Assembly (NCBI GenBank): GCA_005885035.1 | Contig: VAXZ01000118.1 | Coordinates: forward strand, 1 to 39,369 | From: Actinomycetota bacterium | Lineage (GTDB): Bacteria > Actinomycetota > UBA4738 > HRBIN12 | DNA: 39,369 nucleotides | Direction: 5' to 3' | In this document: piece after piece, positions 1-7,687 of the stretch | Numbering within the stretch: position 1 is the first letter of the stretch | How the letters are laid out: every line of letters starts with the position of its first letter | Position numbers and translations under genes: made by a program | Notes under the pieces: model-generated | Databases searched by the model: none | What the model saw: the letters and a program-made list of their open reading frames with translations, nothing else | What the model was told of the DNA's origin: nothing

Positions 1-1
1 G

Positions 2-682
2 ATCGCCGCGCAACCCGAGACCAAGGCGATCCGGCGGGAGATCCGGGCGTCGCTCGGCGAGCAGCGGCTGCTCCTGCGTGTCGACCGCCTGGAGCCGTCG
101 AAGAACATCCTCCGCGGGTTCCTCTCGTACGAGCTCTTCCTCCGACGGAACCCGGGCTGGCAGGGGCGCGTGCGCTTCCTGGCGTTGCTCACGCCGTCGC
201 GTGAGGAGCTCGCCGCGTATCGCGAGTACGGCGACGCCTGTTTGGCCGAGGCGCACCGGATCAACAGCGAGCTCGGCCGCGAGGGATGGGTCCCCATCGT
301 CGTCCGGCTCCAGCACGATATGGACTACGCGGTGGCCGCGTACGGCATGTACGACGCGATGCTCGTCAACGCGGTCTACGACGGGATGAACCTCGTGGCG
401 ATGGAGGGCCCGGTCGTGAACCGAAACGGGGGGGTCCTGATCCTCTCGCGGAACGCCGGAGCGTACGGACGCCTCGGCCGCCACTCGCTCGGCGTCAACC
501 CCTTCGACGTCCGGGAGACCGCGGACGCGATCCAGCAGGCGCTGGAGATGGACGAAGACGAACGAATCCGGCGCGCGCGGGGGCTCTCGCGAACGGTCCT
601 CGCGCACACGCCCGCCACCTGGCTCGCCGATCAGCTCGACATGCTCGACCGGGCCGTCCGCCTCCGCGGATCCGACGAATGA
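2..682 (+). CDS. otsA: Trehalose-6-phosphate synthase-like GT20 (3' part)
   Basis: This is the C-terminal ~226 residues of a GT-B glycosyltransferase of family 20, open at the left edge of the window. OtsA joins glucose from a nucleotide sugar to glucose-6-phosphate to make trehalose-6-phosphate in the cytoplasm. The visible half holds the donor-binding domain. RVDRLEPSKNILRGF stands where OtsA has its RLDYSKG loop, followed by PSREELAAYREY, WVPIVVRL, DGMNLVAMEG (the acidic donor-site loop) and GVLILSRNAGA, all in family order. The tail VNPFDVRETADAIQQAL is also typical. The RLEPSKN variant differs from textbook RLDYSKG, so a related activity such as glucosylglycerol-phosphate synthase cannot be excluded. 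The gene ends 53 bases before the YceI gene. Family assignment is firm; substrate is inferred. Confidence 0.87.
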   Translation: MAAQPETKAIRREIRASLGEQRLLLRVDRLEPSKNILRGFLSYELFLRRNPGWQGRVRFLALLTPSREELAAYREYGDACLAEAHRINSELGREGWVPIVVRLQHDMDYAVAAYGMYDAMLVNAVYDGMNLVAMEGPVVNRNGGVLILSRNAGAYGRLGRHSLGVNPFDVRETADAIQQALEMDEDERIRRARGLSRTVLAHTPATWLADQLDMLDRAVRLRGSDE

Positions 683-735
683 CCGGAGACGGCCACCGTT
701 CCCCAGTTCCTGCATAGCGAGCGCCCAGGCTCCGC

Positions 736-1461
736 ATGAAGCGCAGGACCGGGGTGGCGATCGGCGTCGGGGTCGCCCTGTTCATCGCGCTCGCGGCCGC
801 CGGGTTCGCACTCTGGCGGGTGCTCGGGGGAAGCGCGCCACCGCCGGTCGCGCTGAACAGCGTGTCGGCCTCCGCCGGCGCGACCGCGAGCGGTAGCGCA
901 GGCGGGAGTCTCGACGGGACGTGGTCGATCGATGCCACGTCAGGGTCCCTCGCGGAAGGCACGTCGTCGTTCGCCGGCTATCGCGTCAAAGAGGAGCTCG
1001 CGGGGACGGGTGCAAACACCGCGGTGGGTCGCACCCAGAACGTGTCGGGGTCCATGACCATCGACGGCACGGCCATCACCGCGATGCAGGTCGGGGTCGA
1101 CATGACGACGCTCCACAGCGACGACAGCCGTCGGGACGACCGGCTTCGGACCGACGGACTGCAGACGAACGAGTTCCCGACGGCGACCTTCACGTTGACC
1201 CAGCCGATCGAGGTTGGCTCGGTGCCGAAGGAACGTCAGACGATCCAGGCGGTCGCGGTAGGCGACCTCACCTTGCACGGCGTGACGCGGAGCGTCCAGG
1301 TGTCGATCCAGGCGCAGCGGAACGGTGACGAGATCGAGGCGATCGGTAACGTCGACGTCGCGCTCACCGCCTACGGGATCCAGGCGCCGACCGGGTTCCT
1401 CGTGCTCTCGATCGCCAACACCGGCACGATCGAGCTCCATCTGCTCTTCCAGCGCGCTTGA
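736..1461 (+). CDS. Membrane-anchored YceI-like domain protein
   Basis: The product has 241 residues: a short basic N-terminus, one hydrophobic helix (about residues 8–27), a Ser/Gly/Ala-rich linker to about residue 58, and then a YceI-like beta-barrel domain. Domain signs are GTWSIDATSG at the start, SGSMTIDGTAIT, the conserved DDSRRDDRLRTDGLQT stretch, FPTATFTLTQP, GDLTLHGVTRSVQVSI and a closing GTIELHLLFQ. YceI proteins are lipocalin-like barrels that bind isoprenoid-type lipids and are usually periplasmic or secreted. Here the helix suggests anchoring outside the cytoplasmic membrane. The ligand cannot be read from sequence. ATG 736 gives the hydrophobic anchor directly, and no clear Shine-Dalgarno precedes it. 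The next gene (1550) has its own strong ribosome site. Confidence 0.85.
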   Translation: MKRRTGVAIGVGVALFIALAAAGFALWRVLGGSAPPPVALNSVSASAGATASGSAGGSLDGTWSIDATSGSLAEGTSSFAGYRVKEELAGTGANTAVGRTQNVSGSMTIDGTAITAMQVGVDMTTLHSDDSRRDDRLRTDGLQTNEFPTATFTLTQPIEVGSVPKERQTIQAVAVGDLTLHGVTRSVQVSIQAQRNGDEIEAIGNVDVALTAYGIQAPTGFLVLSIANTGTIELHLLFQRA

Positions 1462-1520
1462 GCCCCCCGACGGAACACACGGTCCGTTCTCAGCGACTTC
1501 CCAGGTTCAGGTGTTGCACT

Positions 1521-1533
1521 TGTCTGCGAGACA
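1521..1533. promoter_or_regulatory. Inverted repeat before the SHOCT/two-component operon
   Basis: TGTCT-GCG-AGACA is a perfect 5-base inverted repeat three bases before the AGGAGGT ribosome site (1537–1543) of the SHOCT gene. A TTGCAC hexamer at 1514–1519 could be a -35 element. The position would suit autoregulation by the response regulator encoded downstream, but a repeat this short may be chance. Confidence 0.25.
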
Positions 1534-1549
1534 GACAGGAGGTACGTCG

Positions 1550-1906
1550 ATGGGTCAGCACTACGCACCCTGGCAAGGACCCGGGGTCGAGCACCACGGC
1601 GCCTGGTGGGGGATCGTGCACCTGTTGCCGTTCGTGATGCTGCTCGTGTTGATCGGCGTCGTGATCTGGGCAGTCGTGCGCTTCACGGCACGGCCGATGC
1701 CGCTCAGCGCGGGCGCAGGGCCGGCTCCGCTCCCGCCGCGCGACACGGCCGTGGAGGAACTGCGCATCCGGTACGCTCGCGGCGAGCTCGAGCGCGAGGA
1801 CTTCGCGCAGCGGATGCGCGACCTGGGAGGCACGGACATCGGCGGCCGGGCATCGCCCATCGATCCGCCGGTGCCTCCGGACGACTCCACACCTGCGAGC
1901 GGATGA
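1550..1906 (+). CDS. Small membrane protein with SHOCT domain
   Basis: The product has 118 residues. It has one strongly hydrophobic helix near residues 22–45 (HLLPFVMLLVLIGVVIWAVV), a Pro-rich linker, and a C-terminal SHOCT motif near residues 64–86 (LRIRYARGELEREDFAQRM). SHOCT is a short helical module found at the ends of many bacterial membrane proteins and is thought to mediate oligomerisation. ATG 1550 is chosen because AGGAGGT (1537–1543) lies six bases upstream; the frame is open further upstream but that part overlaps the YceI gene. The stop lies 13 bases before the response-regulator start, so the three genes probably form an operon, and this protein may work beside the sensor kinase in the membrane. 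That role is inference. Confidence 0.8.
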   Translation: MGQHYAPWQGPGVEHHGAWWGIVHLLPFVMLLVLIGVVIWAVVRFTARPMPLSAGAGPAPLPPRDTAVEELRIRYARGELEREDFAQRMRDLGGTDIGGRASPIDPPVPPDDSTPASG

Positions 1907-1919
1907 GGAGGTGGGTCTG

Positions 1920-2648
1920 ATGGAGCGGACGGTGCCGGGCGGACCGATGGAGTCGGTCGCCGACGCCGTCCGCGTGCTCGTGGTGGACGACGAACCCGCG
2001 ATCGCCGACCTGGTGGGCACCGCGCTGCGGTACGAGGGGTTCGACGTCGCGACCGCCGGGAGCGGTCGCGACGTCCTCACGATGGTCGAGTCCTTCCGGC
2101 CCGACCTGATCGTCTTGGACATCATGCTGCCGGACCTCGACGGCTTCGAGGTGCAGCGTCGGCTCTCGGACCGCGGCCGGCGGATCCCGGTGCTCTTCCT
2201 CACGGCCCGTGACGCGACCGAGGACAAGGTGCGCGGGCTGACGATCGGCGGTGACGACTACGTCACCAAGCCGTTCAGCCTCGAGGAGTTGATCGCCCGG
2301 ATCCGCGCGGTGTTGCGGCGCGCCGGTCACGGCGAGGACGCGGCCGGGCGGTTGCGGTTCGAGGACCTGGAGATGGACGAGGACTCGCATGAGGTCTGGC
2401 GCGCGGGAGGACCGGTGGAGCTCACCCCGACCGAGTTCAACCTCCTCCGGTTCATGCTCGTCAACCCGCGGCGCGTGCTCTCGAAGGAACAGATCCTCGA
2501 CCATGTCTGGCACTACGACTTCGGCGGCGACCCGTCGATCGTCGAGACGTACATCAGCTACCTGCGCAAGAAGGTGGATGGGACCGAGCCGCACCTGATC
2601 CACACGGTGCGCGGGGTCGGCTACGCGCTCCGGTTGCCCAAGGAGTGA
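1920..2648 (+). CDS. OmpR/PhoB-family response regulator
   Basis: The product has 242 residues: a receiver domain (about 18–135) followed by a winged-helix DNA-binding domain (about 145–240). The receiver shows the acidic pair Asp23/Asp24, the phospho-acceptor Asp67 in VLDIMLPD, the conserved Thr in LFLTAR and Lys117 in YVTKPF. The output domain has ELTPTEFNLLRFML, SKEQILDHVW, VETYISYLRKK and the terminal HTVRGVGYALR typical of OmpR-type regulators. ATG 1920 is preferred over GTG 1911 because GAGGAGG (1905–1911) then sits eight bases upstream. The gene overlaps or abuts the kinase start (2651), so the two are translated together and act as a cognate pair. The stimulus and targets cannot be told from sequence. 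Confidence 0.93.
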   Translation: MERTVPGGPMESVADAVRVLVVDDEPAIADLVGTALRYEGFDVATAGSGRDVLTMVESFRPDLIVLDIMLPDLDGFEVQRRLSDRGRRIPVLFLTARDATEDKVRGLTIGGDDYVTKPFSLEELIARIRAVLRRAGHGEDAAGRLRFEDLEMDEDSHEVWRAGGPVELTPTEFNLLRFMLVNPRRVLSKEQILDHVWHYDFGGDPSIVETYISYLRKKVDGTEPHLIHTVRGVGYALRLPKE

Positions 2649-2650
2649 GG

Positions 2651-4150
2651 ATGTCCCTGCGGGCACGGCTGTTGATCGTGACGGTCGTGCTCGTCGCATC
2701 CGGCCTCTTGGTGGCGAACCTCGCGACCTATCACTACCTGTCTGGGTTCTTGCTGCGGCGGGTTGATCAGCAGTTGGCGACAGCGGTGCCCGACGCCGCG
2801 GTCGCGTTCGCGCCACCGTTAGGCGCAGGTGACCATCCACCCGGCCTCCCAGGAGTGGCGTACGGCACGTACATCGCCGTGCTCGACGGGTCCGGAAGGA
2901 CGGTTCTCCACCGCTTCCTGGGGCCAGCAGGTTCCCCACCCAACCTGCCCGCCCAACTTCCGATGTGGTCTCCAGGGGATTCGGCTCCTATCACCGTCCG
3001 GTCACTTGACGGTTCCACGCGATATCGGGTACTCGCCAACGACGTGCAGTTCACGCAGAACGGGCAGCCCGCGACCGGAACGATCGTTGTCGCGATCCCG
3101 CTTACGGAGCTCCACGTGACGCTCCGGCATCTGATGGGGGTCGAGTTCCTCGTGAGTGCGATCGTGCTCCTCATCGTCGCCGGGCTCGCCTTGTGGCTCG
3201 TCCGCATCGGGCTACAACCGCTCGAGGGGATGGGCACGACCGCGGATGCGATCGCCGCCGGCGATCTCACGCGGCGGGTGGAGCCCGCCGACGATCGCAC
3301 CGAGGTCGGGCGGCTCGGGATCGCCCTCAACACGATGCTCGCGCGTATCGAGGCGGCTTTCGAGCAACGGCGTCGCTCCGAGGAACGTCTCCGCCGGTTC
3401 GTCGCTGACGCATCGCACGAGCTGCGGACGCCGCTGACGTCGATCCGCGGGTACGCGGAGCTGTTCCGCAGGGGTGCCGACACCCGGCCCGAGGATCTGG
3501 CGAAGTCCATGTCCAACATCGAGTCCGAGGCGTCGCGCATGGGCGTGCTCGTCGACGACCTGCTGCTGCTCGCCCGGTTGGATCAGGGCCGGCCGCTCGA
3601 ACGCGAGCCGCTCGACCTCGCCGCGGTCGCATCGTACGCCGTCGAGAGCGCGCGGGCGATCGAGCCGGATCGAACGATCGAGCTGGTCGCTGACGATCCG
3701 GTCCGGATCGTCGGTGACGCCTCGCGTCTGCGCCAGGTGATCGACAACCTGCTCGACAACGCGCGCGTCCACGCGCCCGGCTCGCCGGTACGAGTCGAGG
3801 TTTCGCTCGATGATGAGGAGGCCCTGCTGCGGATCGGGGACCGGGGACCGGGACTGGATCCAGAGGTCGAGGGACGGATCTTCGAACGGTTCATGCGCGG
3901 CGACCCTTCGCGCTCGCGTGGGACGGGCGGCGTAGGCCTCGGATTGTCGATCGTCCAAGCGATCGTGGCCGCGCACGGTGGGGAAGTCACGGCGTCTTCA
4001 CATGACGAGGGCGGCACGGTCTTCGAGGTTCGGCTACCCGTGGGTGGTCCTCCCGATGCTCCGACCCGCCCGGATCAGCCGGAAACGAGGAACGAAGAAC
4101 CAGGATTCGGCACCGCGGAAGTGGCTCCGACGGGAGGAGCGGCCGGGTAG
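2651..4150 (+). CDS. Membrane sensor histidine kinase
   Basis: The product has 499 residues: an N-terminal membrane helix (about 6–30), an extracytoplasmic sensor region of ~130 residues, a second helix (about 166–186), a HAMP linker (RIGLQPLEGMGTTADAIAAG), a HisKA dimerisation domain with the phospho-acceptor His near residue 256 in DASHELRTPLTSIRGYAEL, and an ATP-binding domain. The ATPase part shows the N box (VIDNLLDNARVHA), the G1 box GDRGPGLD, the F box IFERFMRGD and the G2 box GTGGVGLGLSIVQAI. ATG 2651 is chosen over GTG 2645 because AGGAG (2641–2645) lies just upstream. It follows its response regulator directly. The sensor region has no recognised ligand-binding motif. The last ~30 residues are low-complexity and past the domain end. 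Confidence 0.93.
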   Translation: MSLRARLLIVTVVLVASGLLVANLATYHYLSGFLLRRVDQQLATAVPDAAVAFAPPLGAGDHPPGLPGVAYGTYIAVLDGSGRTVLHRFLGPAGSPPNLPAQLPMWSPGDSAPITVRSLDGSTRYRVLANDVQFTQNGQPATGTIVVAIPLTELHVTLRHLMGVEFLVSAIVLLIVAGLALWLVRIGLQPLEGMGTTADAIAAGDLTRRVEPADDRTEVGRLGIALNTMLARIEAAFEQRRRSEERLRRFVADASHELRTPLTSIRGYAELFRRGADTRPEDLAKSMSNIESEASRMGVLVDDLLLLARLDQGRPLEREPLDLAAVASYAVESARAIEPDRTIELVADDPVRIVGDASRLRQVIDNLLDNARVHAPGSPVRVEVSLDDEEALLRIGDRGPGLDPEVEGRIFERFMRGDPSRSRGTGGVGLGLSIVQAIVAAHGGEVTASSHDEGGTVFEVRLPVGGPPDAPTRPDQPETRNEEPGFGTAEVAPTGGAAG

Positions 4151-4228
4151 GCGGAGCGTGGTGTCGGCGCGCCGCAGCTTTCCCGTTCGAAACGTGAGCA
4201 CCGTCACATCCTTAGCGAGGCGAGGGCG

Positions 4229-4260
4229 GCACCCCATCGAACACATGTTCGATGGGGTGC
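4229..4260. promoter_or_regulatory. LexA (SOS) box inside a 32-base palindrome
   Basis: Positions 4237–4252 read TCGAACACATGTTCGA, a perfect match to the actinobacterial LexA operator TCGAAC-N4-GTTCGA. It lies at the centre of a longer near-perfect palindrome with 15-base arms (4229–4243 and 4246–4260) around two unpaired bases. The first possible start codon of the HNH gene, GTG 4265, is only four bases after the palindrome. SOS boxes in front of DUF222/13E12-type HNH genes are known in mycobacteria. The extended arms could also form an RNA hairpin ending the kinase transcript, but no T-run follows. Confidence 0.8.
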
Positions 4261-4264
4261 GTTT

Positions 4265-5455
4265 GTGAGCGAGCTCAGATCGGTCGTCGAAGCGTTCCGA
4301 TGTGAGGCGATGTCCGAGCTTCCGGACGCTGGTTTGGAACAAGACTTTGCGGAGCTTCAACGCGCCGTCGAGCTGCTCGAGGCGGAACGACTCCGGCGGT
4401 TGGCCGAGATCGACCGTCGTGGACTCCACGAGCGGGACGGATTCCTCTCGGCGGCTTCGTGGCTGGCCTCATCGCACAAGGTCGCTTGGGGGAACGCCAG
4501 AGCAGATCTGCGCATCGCTCGAGCGCTCCGAGATATGCCACGGTCGCTCAGCGCGCTCCTGGAAGGAGAGGTCTCGATGTCGGCCGTCAAGGTGCTGGCG
4601 GCCGCTCGCCAGACCGACCCGCTGACGTTCGACCACTCCGAGCCGCAGCTTCTGGAGGCGGCCAGGGTTCACGCGATCGGCGACCTGCAGCGCGTGGTCG
4701 GCTTCTGGCGTCAGCAGGTCGATCACGCTCACGACCTACGGGGTGATGACGCGGCACGTGCGCGGCGACGACTGCATGCATCCGCAACGTACCTGGGGAT
4801 GGTCCGTGTCGACGGTGACCTCGACCCGGAGACCGGCGAAGCGCTTCTGACCGCTCTCGGCGCGGTTCTCGATGCCGAGACACGATCGAACATCGGCGAG
4901 GACGGTCTCACGCCGGCGCAGCGGCGCGCAGACGCGCTGGGCGAGATCTGCCGGCTGTGGCTCGACCGCTCGGACAGGCCGATGGTCGGGGGCGAACGAC
5001 CTCACGTCACCCTCACGGTCGACGCCGGGATGCTGGCAGGCCGCGAGGCAGGCACCGCGGAGCTCGACCGGACGGGCCCCGTCCCGGAGGAGCTCGAGAA
5101 GCAGCACCTGTGCGACGCCTCGGTGATGCGCGTCGTGCTTTCAGGTCGTTCGCAACCGATGGACGTCGGCCGGCGGACGCCGATCGTCCCTCCCGCGATG
5201 CGACGAGCCGTGATCGTGCGCGATCGTCGCTGCCGGTTCCCGGGCTGCGACCGGCCGCACAGCTGGTGCGATGCGCATCACATCGTGCATCGGGCCGACG
5301 GCGGACCGACCGCCATCGGGAACCTCCTCTTGCTGTGCCGTCGGCATCATCGGATGGTGCATGCCCCCGGCGGGTTCAGTTTGGAGCTGCTCGACAGCCG
5401 CCCGGCGTTCAAGCGACCCGATGGATCGCTGTTGGAGGACCGAGTGCCGCCGTGA
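4265..5455 (+). CDS. DUF222 domain protein with C-terminal HNH motif
   Basis: The product has 396 residues. The N-terminal ~280 residues are the helical DUF222 region typical of the actinobacterial 13E12 repeat family (for example AEIDRRGLHERDGFLSAASW, VLAAARQTDPLTF, DLDPETGEALLTALGAVL). The C-terminal part has an HNH nuclease fold: RDRRCRFPGCDRP supplies a Cys pair, HHIVHRADGG the HH of the motif, NLLLLCRRHHRMVH the Asn and final His. The activity is probably DNA cleavage, but cellular roles of this family are poorly defined; mobile-intron-like behaviour and SOS-linked DNA processing have both been suggested. GTG 4265 starts right after the LexA palindrome and lacks a clear ribosome site; ATG 4310 is an alternative that would leave room for a leader. 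The gene is convergent with the ABC genes at 5480. Confidence 0.9.
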   Translation: MSELRSVVEAFRCEAMSELPDAGLEQDFAELQRAVELLEAERLRRLAEIDRRGLHERDGFLSAASWLASSHKVAWGNARADLRIARALRDMPRSLSALLEGEVSMSAVKVLAAARQTDPLTFDHSEPQLLEAARVHAIGDLQRVVGFWRQQVDHAHDLRGDDAARARRRLHASATYLGMVRVDGDLDPETGEALLTALGAVLDAETRSNIGEDGLTPAQRRADALGEICRLWLDRSDRPMVGGERPHVTLTVDAGMLAGREAGTAELDRTGPVPEELEKQHLCDASVMRVVLSGRSQPMDVGRRTPIVPPAMRRAVIVRDRRCRFPGCDRPHSWCDAHHIVHRADGGPTAIGNLLLLCRRHHRMVHAPGGFSLELLDSRPAFKRPDGSLLEDRVPP

Positions 5456-5479
5456 CGCGGGCCGCGCGTTCGGGACGAT

Positions 5480-6163
5480 CTATGCGCCCATCGGGAGATC
5501 TTCCAGCACGCGACCGGCCTCCAGGCGCATCCGGCGGGCTGCGCGCGTCGCCACCAGATCGTCATGGGTCACGACGATCAGCGTGACCCCGTGGGTCGTC
5601 CACAGCTTCTCGAGCAGACCCACGATCTCATCGCGCGTCTCCTGGCCGAGGTTGCCGGTGGGTTCGTCGGCGAGGACGACGCGCGGCCCCTTGACCAGCG
5701 CTCTCGCGATGGCGGTCCGTTGCTGCTCACCGCCGGAGAGCTCGCCGGGCAGATGTGCGGCACGCTGCGTCAGCCCGACCTCGGCCAACGCCTCCTCCGC
5801 TCGTCGTCGTCGCTCGGACCCGTGCACGCCCAGAGGAACCAGGGCCGTCTCCACGTTCTCGAGGCTGGAGAGCGTCGGGATCAGGTTGAACGTCTGGAAG
5901 ACGAACCCGAACTCGTGTGCCCGCAATCGGGTCAGCTCGCCCTCCGAGAGCGCTCCGAGCTCGCGTCCGTCGTACGTGACGGTCCCGCTCGTCTGGCGGT
6001 CCATGCCACCGAGCAGCTGGAGCAATGTGCTCTTGCCCTGACCGGTCGGCCCCTGGATCGCGACGAACTCACCGTCGCCGACCGTGAGGTCGACGCCCGC
6101 GAGAGCCTCGACCGACCCTCTTCCGTTGCCGTACCGCTTCGTGACGTCGTTCAGCTCATACAT
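5480..6163 (-). CDS. ABC transporter ATPase, LolD/MacB type
   Basis: The product has 227 residues and complete ABC motifs: Walker A GPTGQGKSTLL (~37–47), Q-loop in FVFQTFNLIPTLSSLENV, signature LSGGEQQRTAIARAL (~140), Walker B VVLADEPTGNL and the H-loop IVVTHD. The NLIPTLSSLENVE stretch and EPTGNL are typical of the LolD/MacB/FtsE group, which drives mechanotransmission-type permeases rather than substrate channels. The start has a strong site (AGGAGGAGAGG on the minus strand) that begins inside the end of the upstream permease gene; the two genes are 12 bases apart and form one transporter. No membrane-fusion subunit is nearby, as is usual in Gram-positive bacteria. Substrate unknown. Confidence 0.93.
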   Translation of the reverse strand: MYELNDVTKRYGNGRGSVEALAGVDLTVGDGEFVAIQGPTGQGKSTLLQLLGGMDRQTSGTVTYDGRELGALSEGELTRLRAHEFGFVFQTFNLIPTLSSLENVETALVPLGVHGSERRRRAEEALAEVGLTQRAAHLPGELSGGEQQRTAIARALVKGPRVVLADEPTGNLGQETRDEIVGLLEKLWTTHGVTLIVVTHDDLVATRAARRMRLEAGRVLEDLPMGA

Positions 6164-6175
6164 GACCTCTCCTCC

Positions 6176-7585
6176 TCACACGACCTGCCGGATCGCGTCC
6201 GCCGGGCGCATACGCGCTGCCCGCCATCCGCCGAACAGCCCGGCGATCGCCCCGCCGGCCAGGGAGAGCCCGACGGCGGTCACGACCAGAGCCGGGGTCA
6301 CCGAGGCGTGCAGCGCGACCGCGATCGTCCGTGAGAACGGGTTCCCACCCGGACCGCTGCCGCTGGGGCCGACGAACCCCCCGGCGCTCGACACCGTTGC
6401 CTCGAGGCTCGGTGCGACCTTCGTTACGACCCACGCGCCGGCGATGCCCAGGCCGATCCCGAGCGCGCCGCCGATCACTCCCAGGACGAGGGTCTCGCCC
6501 ATCACCTGGCCCACCACGCGTCGCGTGCGCCAGCCGATCGCCTTGAGCGTCCCGATCTCGCGGACCCGGCGACCGACGGCGGCGAGGGTGAGCAGCGTCG
6601 CGAGTGCGATCGCGGTCACGAGGGCCGCTATCGAGAGCCAGGTTCCGAGCTTCGTCGCGAGGTTCGAAGCGCTCGAGAGCGAACCGGTCACCTGCTTCGC
6701 CAGGTCGCTCGATGTCGAAACGGTGGCCTTGGGATCGGCCTGCATGATCGCGCGTTTGGCCGTCGCGATCGACTCCGAGCTGGTCGCATTGACGTAGACG
6801 GTGTTGATCCGACCCTTGACGCCCGCGAGCGCCTGCGCCTTCGCGAGCGGGAGGTAGATGTCGGATCCGGCGCCTTGGACCGGGGGCGAGGTGATCCCGA
6901 CGACCGTGAACGAGGTGCCGTCGATCGTGATGCTGTCTCCCACCGCGAGGCCCTTCTGGTTCGCGAACTGGGCATCGAGGATCGCGACGTCCCGCTTCGC
7001 ATCGGACACGGTGAACGTGCGTCCGTGCGCGAGCTCCGTGGCCGACAGCGGTCCGATCGACACGTTCGATGTGTCGATCCCGCTGACCGACGAGGTACTC
7101 ACGTTGATCTGACCAGGCGTCACGGCGACCGACGACTGCGCGGTCGACGCGCCCGAGCTGGCTGCGCCTTGGCTGGGGAGGGTGAACCTCGGAAGTTTCC
7201 CGTTCAGATGGATCAGGGAGAGATCGAGCCCTCCGACCGCACCCGATACGCCGTCGAGCTTCGCGATCGTGTCGGCCTCCGAGGCGTCGAAGGACGCCTG
7301 GCCCGGGCTCGTCAGGACCCGATCGCGCGAGATGCGCTGCCGGTCGTTCCCCGCGCCAACCTGGAACCGGCCCGTCGCCGGGCCTTCGGGGGCGGCGCGG
7401 GTCACCTTGATGTCGGTCCCGACCCCATAGAGGGAATGCAGCACGGTCCCCTGTGCACGCTGGACACCTGTGGCCATCGCGCTGACGGCCACGACGAGAC
7501 CGATGCCGACGGCGAGGCCGAGCGACACGACCAGGGCCTGCTTGCTCCTGCGACGGAGCTCTCTGGAGAGGTAGCGAAAGAACAC
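6176..7585 (-). CDS. ABC transporter permease, MacB/FtsX family
   Basis: The product has 469 residues. An N-terminal helix (about 15–38, VVSLGLAVGIGLVVAVSAMA) is followed by a large extracytoplasmic domain of about 270 residues containing the MacB-like core (LAVGDSITIDGTSFTVVGIT and SDIYLPLAKAQALAG), then three C-terminal helices with the FtsX-type EIGTLKAIGWRTRRVVGQ loop between the first two. This matches the four-helix MacB/LolC plan. GTG 7585 is chosen because AGGAGGT (complement at 7591–7597) is five bases upstream; an open frame runs to 7609 but has no ribosome site. The extracytoplasmic part is rich in Ser/Ala/Gly. It is co-transcribed with the ATPase at 5480. Such pairs export lipoproteins, peptides or antibiotics or report cell-envelope stress; which applies here is not visible. 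Confidence 0.92.
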   Translation of the reverse strand: MFFRYLSRELRRRSKQALVVSLGLAVGIGLVVAVSAMATGVQRAQGTVLHSLYGVGTDIKVTRAAPEGPATGRFQVGAGNDRQRISRDRVLTSPGQASFDASEADTIAKLDGVSGAVGGLDLSLIHLNGKLPRFTLPSQGAASSGASTAQSSVAVTPGQINVSTSSVSGIDTSNVSIGPLSATELAHGRTFTVSDAKRDVAILDAQFANQKGLAVGDSITIDGTSFTVVGITSPPVQGAGSDIYLPLAKAQALAGVKGRINTVYVNATSSESIATAKRAIMQADPKATVSTSSDLAKQVTGSLSSASNLATKLGTWLSIAALVTAIALATLLTLAAVGRRVREIGTLKAIGWRTRRVVGQVMGETLVLGVIGGALGIGLGIAGAWVVTKVAPSLEATVSSAGGFVGPSGSGPGGNPFSRTIAVALHASVTPALVVTAVGLSLAGGAIAGLFGGWRAARMRPADAIRQVV

Positions 7586-7687
7586 GGGGAACCTCCTGTC
7601 GGGACCCACGGTCCGGTCAAGCAGCAGTGGACCGCACGCGACTTGGAGGTCCGTGGGACGTCGCTGGGAGATGGCTGTGCGTTCGCG

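Noticed and set aside
4175-4200. GTTCGAAAC at about 4184 as a tRNA T-loop
   Set aside because: No acceptor stem, D-arm or anticodon arm can be folded around it.
4229-4260. Palindrome as an intrinsic terminator of the kinase gene
   Set aside because: No T-run follows and its core is an exact LexA operator, which explains it better; a double role stays possible.
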